The notes under the pieces: generated by a model
The model's input: the letters and a program-made list of their open reading frames with translations, nothing else
The model's database searches: none
What the model was told of the DNA's origin: nothing
Translations under genes and position numbers: made by a program
Shown here: positions 16,003 through 21,638 of the stretch, in pieces
How positions within the stretch are numbered: the first letter of the stretch is position 1
Layout of the letters: the number at the start of each line of letters is the position of its first letter
Assembly (NCBI GenBank): GCA_900540475.1
Contig: UQGG01000085.1
Coordinates: 1 to 21,638, forward strand
Length of the DNA: 21,638 nt
From: an uncultured Robinsoniella sp.
Lineage (GTDB): Bacteria > Bacillota > Clostridia > Lachnospirales > Lachnospiraceae
Reading direction: 5' to 3'

Positions 16003-17820
16003 TCACTTTACTATCTTTTCTTTCTGTGTAATAATCACACGGCTGGCAATGCCTTCTTCACTTTCAATCCGTATACCGCAATCCTTCCCATAGAGAAGCT
16101 TAATTCTGTCATTCACATTAATTAAAGCAATCCCAAACCCTTTATTCTCCGGGGTTCGGATTTCTTTGGAAAAAGAATTCAGGGATTTATTCAACTCATC
16201 CAATTGATCTTTCGCAATACCCCTGCCATCATCTGAGACAATAATATCCACATAATCCCCTCTTCTTACCACGCTGATGTCGATTACACCCTTATGCCCG
16301 GGCTTTGGTAAAATTCCATGTACCCATGCATTTTCCACCACCGGCTGTATCAGCAGTTTTACCGTTTCCAGCATCTCATCTTCTCTGGCAGCATGTACTT
16401 CTAACTGTACGCAATGGTCATAACGCTCATTAATGATCGCCAGATAGGATCTCACATGATTCAGTTCTGCTTCTAAAGTAGTTCTTGACTCCTTGCAATT
16501 AATGCTATAGCGCATCATGTTGGAAAGATTCTGGGTAAGATTTGCGATGGTATCAATCTCTTCGATCTGGGCGATGCAGTAGATATTATCCAGGGTATTG
16601 TATAAAAAATGAGGATTTATCTGCGCCTGCAAAGCACTGATCTGTGCCTGCTTTTCCCGCACTTCCGACAGATATATCCTGGCTCCCATTTCCTGAATCC
16701 GTTTTTTCATATTGTTAAACCGCCTTGCAATATGTCCGATCTCATCATTCGAAGTAACTTTAATAAAGGCTTCCGGTTCCTCTTCCATCGTATCCATAAA
16801 GTCATTTAAAACCTTAACCGGCATCATCAGACGTTTGGACAAATATACCGATACCAGTATTCCAAAGACAGCACAGGATATAAAGATCAGATTAATGGTC
16901 TGTACAAGATGGTGGACACTTTCAAACAAAACACTGTTAGAATCTACTGTTGTTACCACCCACTTGTATCTCGGTATGTACATGCTGGTGATAAAGGATT
17001 CTTTATCCGAAATGGTAGTATAATCCTGATCCTTTGCCTTGGCTTCCGGTTTTTCAATCCTTCCTGCAATCTGCTTCGCACTGTCATCTGTAATATGCTG
17101 GCTGTAAATAACATTTCCCTCATAATCTGTCACTACAATTCCCCGATCCTGGGAATCCAGCTGCCGGAAGATACTGGAGATCTCCGTAAATTTTACAGAA
17201 ACCATAATAAACGGAACGTAATCTTCCATCCCTTTGGAGCTTCTGGGTATCCGTTTTAAATAGAGCAGAACTTCGGATTTGCTGAGACCCGCAGGTTTAT
17301 ATTCTTCTTTTAACGGACCATATATAAAATCATTTTTATTCAATGATGCAAACTGTTGATACCAATCCGCTTCTTTCACATCAAAACGGTTTAAGTACAT
17401 TCCATCTCCTACATAAACATGATGGTCCTTATCATAGTAAATTAAAACACCATTTACAACATTTCCCAGATTATTAATATAGATGTTGTCTTTTAAATCA
17501 ATCTCAAAATCAACCTGGCTTTTCAGTGTCTGAAAAGTGTATGGTTCCTCACCGGAAAAGCAGATACTCTCAAATAATTGCTGATTATTACTATTCGCCA
17601 CATACTGTGCCACCCGGTTAAATATTGCATCCAGATCGTAGGTAACTTTCGCCATTGCCTGGGAATTATAATTAATAATCTGCCGTTTCACAAACTTCGT
17701 ATTAAAATAGTTAACCGCCGTAGAAATCCCCACCAGCATTACAAGCAGCAGTATGATATAGCTGGACATAACCTTCCAGTGCATTTTACTCTTTATCTTC
17801 TTAAACATGCTCTTCTCCAT
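16003..17820 (-). CDS. sensor histidine kinase, LytS/YesM type, second pair
   Basis: A membrane sensor kinase of 605 residues. TM1 (about 17-38), an extracellular dCache-like sensor (about 40-300), TM2 (about 305-327), HAMP (328-382), then the His_kinase motif QINPHFLYNTL with H404, the N box IQPVVENAWVHG (N497), SDDGRGI and the glycine loop GFGIALINVNDRI. All catalytic motifs are intact. Its start overlaps the end of the regulator gene, so translation is probably coupled. ATGs at 17820 and 17808 are both possible: AGGG sits 6 bases before the first, GGAG 6 bases before the second. The kinase would phosphorylate the regulator encoded upstream and probably controls the importer and sulfatase operon next to it. 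The signal is not known. Confidence 0.92.
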   Translation of the reverse strand: MEKSMFKKIKSKMHWKVMSSYIILLLVMLVGISTAVNYFNTKFVKRQIINYNSQAMAKVTYDLDAIFNRVAQYVANSNNQQLFESICFSGEEPYTFQTLKSQVDFEIDLKDNIYINNLGNVVNGVLIYYDKDHHVYVGDGMYLNRFDVKEADWYQQFASLNKNDFIYGPLKEEYKPAGLSKSEVLLYLKRIPRSSKGMEDYVPFIMVSVKFTEISSIFRQLDSQDRGIVVTDYEGNVIYSQHITDDSAKQIAGRIEKPEAKAKDQDYTTISDKESFITSMYIPRYKWVVTTVDSNSVLFESVHHLVQTINLIFISCAVFGILVSVYLSKRLMMPVKVLNDFMDTMEEEPEAFIKVTSNDEIGHIARRFNNMKKRIQEMGARIYLSEVREKQAQISALQAQINPHFLYNTLDNIYCIAQIEEIDTIANLTQNLSNMMRYSINCKESRTTLEAELNHVRSYLAIINERYDHCVQLEVHAAREDEMLETVKLLIQPVVENAWVHGILPKPGHKGVIDISVVRRGDYVDIIVSDDGRGIAKDQLDELNKSLNSFSKEIRTPENKGFGIALINVNDRIKLLYGKDCGIRIESEEGIASRVIITQKEKIVK

Positions 17821-18634
17821 ACAATTCCCTGTTCAGCTTTGTCTTGTATTCTGTGGGACTTTCCCCTGTTACCTTTTTAAAAACCTTAGTAAAATAATGC
17901 TGATCCGGATACCCCACCTGGGCCGCTATATCCCATATTTTTCCCTGGGTTGTCATCATTAATTCTTTCGCACGTTCAACCTTCACCTGCATAATAAAAG
18001 CGGTCAGAGAAAGTCCGTTTGTTTTCTTAAAAACCGTGGACAGATATGCCTCACTTAAATGATATTTTAGAGCCAGTCCCGAAAGTGTATATTTTTCACT
18101 GCAGTTCTTTCGAACGGTATCCTCAATATCCCGGATCACATCCTGAATATCTACAGGCCTGGCTCCATCTGTTCTGCCTCCTTCTGCTCTGCTTCCTTCT
18201 GACGAAGGCAGTCCCCTGTCCGCAGATTCCCCATACCTTTCACTGGTATTCTGCCATTCTGCTGATAATTCCTCCACACACTTATGGATCGTATTGTTTA
18301 ACACCTGCTTGTCCACCGGTTTAAGAAGATAGTCAACCGCCCGGTATGACAGCGCCCGTTTCACATACTCAAACTCATCATATCCTGAAATCATAATAAT
18401 TCTCGTCCGCTTTTCTATAGCATATATCCGTTCACATAGGGTACATCCATCTTCTGTAGGAAACTTTACATCTGAAATCACGATCTGGGGACGATGCTCT
18501 GAAAACAATGCAAGCGCACCTTCAACCGTATCCGCCTCCAGAATCTGTATCTCCCCCTCTAACCGGCTTTGATCAATCATCTTTATAATCCCCTTACGGA
18601 TCCAACGCTCGTCATCTGCTACCAGAATTATCAT
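17801..18634 (-). CDS. AraC-type two-component response regulator (YesN-like), second pair
   Basis: A 277-residue DNA-binding regulator. Receiver domain 1-120: acidic pair D7/D8, phospho-acceptor D55 in VISDVKFP, S83, and K105 in LLKP. A short low-complexity linker rich in Ser, Gly, Arg and Glu (about 130-160) leads to the double helix-turn-helix (about 168-268). It is about 70 residues shorter than the regulator at 1922-2965, whose linker is long and helical, so the two are not recent duplicates. AGGAG lies about 8 bases before the ATG. It is first in a two-gene operon with the kinase, from a promoter overlapping the stop codon of the upstream acetyltransferase gene. Likely target: the importer operon promoter near 15683-15711. 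Confidence 0.93.
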   Translation of the reverse strand: MIILVADDERWIRKGIIKMIDQSRLEGEIQILEADTVEGALALFSEHRPQIVISDVKFPTEDGCTLCERIYAIEKRTRIIMISGYDEFEYVKRALSYRAVDYLLKPVDKQVLNNTIHKCVEELSAEWQNTSERYGESADRGLPSSEGSRAEGGRTDGARPVDIQDVIRDIEDTVRKNCSEKYTLSGLALKYHLSEAYLSTVFKKTNGLSLTAFIMQVKVERAKELMMTTQGKIWDIAAQVGYPDQHYFTKVFKKVTGESPTEYKTKLNRELYGEEHV

Positions 18635-18665
18635 ATGTATCTCTCCTTTTAAACAGTATACATTA

Positions 18666-18694
18666 ACTATATCCTGCTTTTTAACGAATGTCTA
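18666..18694 (-). promoter_or_regulatory. promoter of the second two-component operon
   Basis: On the minus strand TAGACA (18689-18694), a 17-base spacer, and TATAGT (18666-18671) each match the sigma-A consensus at five of six positions. The first three bases of the -35 are the TAG stop codon of the acetyltransferase gene. Confidence 0.6.
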
Positions 18695-19249
18695 CCGATA
18701 ACATATAAAATAATCCAGATAAGAAATATTGCACTCCTCTTTTGCCGGAACGAAAAACAGTTTCTGCATAACAGCCCTGCGTGCAGCTGCATCGTCCCAT
18801 GCCTTCATCAGAACGGAATCAACCCCATAATCCGTATATATATGCAGCAAAATTTCACACATAAGTTCCCCAAATGCTTCTTCTGTCTCATATTCCGGGA
18901 GAATATCGATCCGCAATATCCCCATCCACTTATCATCTACGGAATATTTCTTTGAAGGACAGATCTCAATTGTCCCCACCGGCTTTTTTGGATCTTTATC
19001 CACAATGGTTAATCTCACAAAATCGTGCACCTCATACCGGCTTTCCCAGTACTCCATACATTTTAAAAAAGCTTCATAATCCGTATAGTAAAAATCATCG
19101 TTACAGCTGTCCCCGTTAAAATGCCGTGCAGCCTCTTTGTTGGAATAGCATAAAAATAAATCCTCACTGTCACTGATTTCCATCTTCCTCAGGATAAAAT
19201 GCTCAGTTTCATAAGTCGGACATTTTGCAAAAGCATCTTTGTTGCGCAT
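18692..19249 (-). CDS. GNAT-family N-acetyltransferase (RimJ/RimL-like)
   Basis: A 185-residue cytoplasmic protein resembling the Acetyltransf_3 group. It opens with the typical ETEHFILRKMEISDSEDLF stretch (substrate-side strand and helix), has a central VRLTIVDKDPKKPVGTIEI beta segment, then an LRIDILPEYETEEAFGEL segment that takes the place of the acetyl-CoA-binding region, and ends with the DSVLMKAWDDAAARRAVMQKLFF stretch usual for the last helix. The pyrophosphate loop R/QxxGxG/A is not clear, so cofactor binding may be atypical. GGGAGG 7 bases before the ATG supports the start. It has its own promoter with an SOS-like box and is followed by the regulator operon's promoter. The acceptor is unknown; antibiotic, protein N-terminal or small-molecule acetylation are all possible. 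Confidence 0.8.
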   Translation of the reverse strand: MRNKDAFAKCPTYETEHFILRKMEISDSEDLFLCYSNKEAARHFNGDSCNDDFYYTDYEAFLKCMEYWESRYEVHDFVRLTIVDKDPKKPVGTIEICPSKKYSVDDKWMGILRIDILPEYETEEAFGELMCEILLHIYTDYGVDSVLMKAWDDAAARRAVMQKLFFVPAKEECNISYLDYFICYR

Positions 19250-19289
19250 ATAAAAACCTCCCTTTCCTTATTAAATATTCCTGTATGTA

Positions 19290-19307
19290 ACGTTCTACCA
19301 CGTTCTA
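19290..19307. repeat. direct repeat ACGTTCTA, 10-bp period, in the acetyltransferase leader
   Basis: Two exact 8-bp copies at 19290-19297 and 19300-19307, one helical turn apart, lie just downstream of the predicted start of transcription. Each contains a GTTC half-site like that in the SOS-like box. They may be extra regulator half-sites. Confidence 0.4.
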
Positions 19308-19327
19308 TTCTCTGGTTCTTACTCTAA

Positions 19328-19356
19328 AGTATAGCAGAACATTTGTTCGATGTAAA
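19328..19356 (-). promoter_or_regulatory. acetyltransferase promoter with LexA/SOS-like box in the spacer
   Basis: On the minus strand TTTACA (19351-19356), a 17-base spacer, and TGC-TATACT (TATACT 19328-19333, extended -10) form a strong promoter. The spacer contains CGAACAAATGTTCT (19336-19349), matching the Gram-positive LexA box CGAACRNRYGTTYC at 13 of 14 positions. A repressor bound there would block polymerase. Confidence 0.6.
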
Positions 19357-19413
19357 GACTATTTCTAAAATTCACAGCATAATTTTTTACTGTCTTTTTC
19401 ACAGCGGACAATG

Positions 19414-19419
19414 TATAAT
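19414..19419 (+). promoter_or_regulatory. candidate -10 element of the racemase-family gene
   Basis: A perfect TATAAT lies 36 bases before the likely ATG. The -35 at 17-base spacing (TGTCTT) is poor. Transcription would start near 19426. Confidence 0.45.
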
Positions 19420-19455
19420 AGGATAAAATAACTGATCAGAAGGGTGGCTATTGTT

Positions 19456-20172
19456 ATGAAAAAATTAGGAATAATCGGCGGCATGGGACCGGAATCCACT
19501 TTGTTGTATTACAAAGAAATAGCGGAACAGTTCCAAAAAAGGGAAACACACGGATTTTTTCCGGAATTAACGATTGAAACGGTAAACATGTATAAAATGT
19601 TAGGTTACTGTCTGGATGGGGACTATGAAAATCTGTCTGGCTATTTGTCACAGGCTGTACATAATGCAGAATCCGCCGGAGCAGATTTTATTATCCTGGC
19701 ATCCAATACTCCTCATGTGGTATTTGAAACTTTGCAGGCTAAAGCCTCAGTTCCAATGCTCAGTATTGTGGAACCTGTGTTCCATGAAGTCCGGGATCAG
19801 GGTCTGAAAAAAATTGCCTGGCTTGGTACCGCCTTCACCATGGAGCAAAGCTATTTCAAGAAAATATTTACCGAAAATGGCATTGAGGTTATTGTACCAA
19901 CTAAAAAAGAACGTGAATTTATAGATCGGACCATTGCCAGGGAGTTGGAATTTGGCATTGTAAAAGAAGAATCAAAAAAAGAAATTGATCAGATTATCCA
20001 CCGTTTGATTTCAGAAGAAGGCATAGACGGCATTATATTAGGTTGTACGGAATTGCCGCTGATGTATGCAGATGCTATCCTTCCGGTTCCCTGTTTTGAT
20101 ACGATGAAATATCATATAAAGGGGATTGTAGATTATATGTTAAGCGGATCAAACAGCGATGCCGGCAAATAA
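19456..20172 (+). CDS. aspartate/glutamate racemase-family protein with Ser at the first catalytic position
   Basis: A 238-residue cytoplasmic protein. The N-terminus MKKLGIIGGMGPESTLLYY is the hallmark of the PLP-independent Asp/Glu racemase family. Classical members use two cysteines, one in a CNTxH motif and one in GCTE. Here the first motif is LASNTPH, with Ser at residue 83, while the second, LGCTELPLM, keeps C197. The E. coli aspartate/glutamate racemase EcL-DER is reported, from memory, to have Thr83/Cys197 at the same positions and to act asymmetrically, so this protein may be a one-directional racemase or act on another substrate. The ATG at 19456 is chosen because the AGGGTGG site is 8 bases upstream; the GTG at 19444 has no site. 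It stands alone, divergent from the acetyltransferase gene. Confidence 0.9.
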   Translation: MKKLGIIGGMGPESTLLYYKEIAEQFQKRETHGFFPELTIETVNMYKMLGYCLDGDYENLSGYLSQAVHNAESAGADFIILASNTPHVVFETLQAKASVPMLSIVEPVFHEVRDQGLKKIAWLGTAFTMEQSYFKKIFTENGIEVIVPTKKEREFIDRTIARELEFGIVKEESKKEIDQIIHRLISEEGIDGIILGCTELPLMYADAILPVPCFDTMKYHIKGIVDYMLSGSNSDAGK

Positions 20173-20202
20173 GAAGTAATTTTACACAAAAAATAACCCC
20201 GA

Positions 20203-20246
20203 TAGCTATTGCGCTTCAATTTCCTATAGGGAAAGTGCAATAGCTA
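20203..20246. terminator. terminator between the racemase and GGDEF genes
   Basis: A 14-bp stem with one G-U pair (arms 20203-20216 and 20233-20246). On the minus strand it is followed by CGGGGTTATTTTTT, so it serves the GGDEF gene best. On the plus side the T-run is weak. A second inner pairing (TTTCC/GGAAA) is possible in the loop. Confidence 0.7.
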
Positions 20247-20278
20247 AGAAGTTATATTAGATATTTATTATATGCATA

Positions 20279-21361
20279 TCATTCTGATGCCAGCTTTTTA
20301 TTTTCATACATCAATTTGTCTATTTCCCGCAGAGCATCCTGGATATCATTGACTGCCCGGTAATGGGTCATGCCGTAGGCAAAACTAAGTTTCCGCTCAC
20401 TTAATTCCATCATTGATTTTTCAATTGCATCCTGAATCACTGTTTCATTCTCTTTTTTCGCCATCAGCATAAACTCATCACCCCCGGTACGATAGACGGT
20501 TGCAATCTTCCTCATATTTTTGATGATGATTTCTGAAAAAAATACTAAGGCTTTGTCACCTTCTTCATGCCCAAATGTGTCATTGATATATTTAAAATGA
20601 TTGATATCAATTAAACATAACATACAATCCTGTTTGCTCTGGGTTTTACTGACAGCCAGATTAAACATTTGACGGTTATAGGCTCCGGTTAAGGAATCGA
20701 TGGCAAAAAAGTTGATATTTTGCGAGATGTAATAAATAATAATGCCCAAAGCAGAAAATCCATAATTCAAACAATAGTATTTGTATTTTACTTCTAAAAT
20801 AATACTTAGGATAATGGTTACCATGATCGCTGCGATGATGATCTGCTCGGTTTTCTTTCCCTGATCATATTTCTGTGCGGGAAAAAAGATCATCAGCGCC
20901 AGATAGAATAGCGTAGTTGCAGCCGGAAGGAAAAATAAGATTCCCCGGTCATAACTGTTATCGGCGCCTATATAAAATACGATGTTTACAAAGATGCTGA
21001 AAAAACAAACGACTGCATTTATAATTAATGGTATATAAAATATCTTTTTAAATTTCTCTTTATAAAATATTCTCATCAGCAGCATCGGTATGATAGACCC
21101 GCATGAGAAATTTAAAAAAGATGTAATTCTCCGCAAATACCAGATGGAAGGTTCTTCCTGCCACCTGAATATATAATCCAACGAGGTGATGACAATCAGA
21201 CCCAGATTGATAAGGACCGCACTTCTGAATAAACGATTCTGTTCTTTACTAAATAAATAATTAATGTTAATCAGATATAACAGAAACAACAAACCGGTCA
21301 GCGGAACGGCATACGAATATATAAGCGTTCTCATTATGCACCTGCTCTCTGGGCTTCTCAT
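20279..21361 (-). CDS. membrane-bound diguanylate cyclase (GGDEF domain)
   Basis: A protein of 351-360 residues with six or seven hydrophobic helices (about 15-215) followed by a GGDEF domain (about 220-355). It would make cyclic di-GMP from two GTP at the membrane. The domain start DSLTGAYNR, the DINHFKYINDTFGHEEGDKAL stretch and intact GGDEF (293-297) indicate an active enzyme. At the inhibitory site four residues upstream of the motif, RxxD is replaced by RKIA (284-287), so product inhibition there is not expected. The start is ambiguous: ATG at 21361 has GAGG 9 bases away, ATG at 21334 has AGGTG 4 bases away. Stand-alone gene with its own promoter. The multi-helix N-terminus has no domain I recognise, so the signal is unknown. 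Confidence 0.88.
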   Translation of the reverse strand: MRSPESRCIMRTLIYSYAVPLTGLLFLLYLININYLFSKEQNRLFRSAVLINLGLIVITSLDYIFRWQEEPSIWYLRRITSFLNFSCGSIIPMLLMRIFYKEKFKKIFYIPLIINAVVCFFSIFVNIVFYIGADNSYDRGILFFLPAATTLFYLALMIFFPAQKYDQGKKTEQIIIAAIMVTIILSIILEVKYKYYCLNYGFSALGIIIYYISQNINFFAIDSLTGAYNRQMFNLAVSKTQSKQDCMLCLIDINHFKYINDTFGHEEGDKALVFFSEIIIKNMRKIATVYRTGGDEFMLMAKKENETVIQDAIEKSMMELSERKLSFAYGMTHYRAVNDIQDALREIDKLMYENKKLASE

Positions 21362-21401
21362 TTGAATTCGCCTCTGTATTTACCATATATTGGTCTTCAC
21401 T

Positions 21402-21430
21402 ATTATATCAAAATATGATATCTCTGTCAT
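21402..21430 (-). promoter_or_regulatory. promoter of the GGDEF gene, with inverted repeat
   Basis: On the minus strand ATGACA (21425-21430), a 17-base spacer, and TGA-TATAAT (TATAAT 21402-21407) make a strong extended sigma-A promoter. The inverted repeat ATATCA-TATTT-TGATAT overlaps the spacer and -10 and could be an operator. Confidence 0.7.
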
Positions 21431-21479
21431 CAAGTATTTATTTAAAATTGGGGGGTCGCTGAGGAAGGACGCTTTGTAG

Positions 21480-21638
21480 ATGGAGGTTGTGTACGAAAAG
21501 ATAGGAGTAGGAAAATTGCATGGACTCCGTCAGCTTACCGCAGAACTGGTATTTTCTAACCTTTCCAAAGCACTTTTTGGCGGCACGCGGGCATTCGCTC
21601 CGAAATCCTGATGCATTTCGCAGCTCACTGCCCGCTTA
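21480..21638 (+). repeat. possible dispersed-repeat sequence with a small ORF (43 codons)
   Basis: An ORF at 21480-21611 would encode 43 residues starting MEVVYEKIGVGKLHG and ending FAPKS, with no convincing ribosome binding site and an in-frame TAG directly before its ATG. The motif CAGCTYACYGC (encoding QLTA) recurs 90 bp apart in the same frame (21531 and 21621), across the stop codon. It differs in base composition from the AT-rich spacer before it. I regard it as non-coding repeat sequence running out of the window rather than a gene. Confidence 0.35.

Noticed and set aside
19444..19455. GTG start giving four extra residues to the racemase-family protein
   Set aside because: No ribosome binding site precedes it; the GGGTGG site overlapping it is placed correctly for the ATG at 19456, where the family's usual MKKLGIIGGMGPES begins.

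Overview
The window looks like an accessory carbohydrate-use region from a gut-type member of the Clostridia, most likely Lachnospiraceae. The reasons are moderate GC with AT-rich spacers, strong AGGAGG ribosome binding sites, MKK...LAGC lipoprotein solute-binding proteins, and two sets of YesM/YesN-type two-component genes beside sugar ABC transporters. The family assignment is an inference; there is no rRNA or other marker gene.

Region 1 (about 1-8530, minus strand) is one operon in transcription order: solute-binding lipoprotein, two CUT1 permeases, LytS/YesM-type sensor kinase, AraC-type response regulator, and a GH29 alpha-L-fucosidase without a signal peptide. A strong intercistronic hairpin separates the binding-protein gene from the permeases. 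Region 2 (8370-10700, plus strand) is divergent: an AraC regulator with a very structured 5' leader, then a URO-D superfamily (MtaA/HemE-like) protein of unknown substrate. A bidirectional terminator at 10654-10693 closes it against region 3.

Region 3 (10704-15690, minus strand) is a second transporter operon: two permeases (the first with a GTG start), solute-binding lipoprotein, and a Cys-type sulfatase, also without a signal peptide. Upstream of it, 16003-18634 holds a second kinase/regulator pair with its own promoter and terminator. Between that kinase gene and its terminator lies a striking 13-bp tandem repeat with a 39-bp higher-order period. Region 4 (18692-21638) holds a GNAT acetyltransferase whose promoter carries a LexA/SOS-like box, an aspartate/glutamate racemase-family protein with Ser replacing the first catalytic Cys, a membrane GGDEF protein lacking the RxxD inhibitory site, and a terminal stretch that resembles a dispersed repeat.

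Working model (inference): each kinase/regulator pair senses an extracellular glycan and switches on the neighbouring importer. Neither importer has an ATPase gene here, so a shared MsmX/UgpC-like ATPase is expected elsewhere. Imported oligosaccharides would be desulfated and defucosylated inside the cell, which fits sulfated, fucosylated glycans such as mucin fragments. I see no tRNA, rRNA, CRISPR array, transposase or prophage gene.
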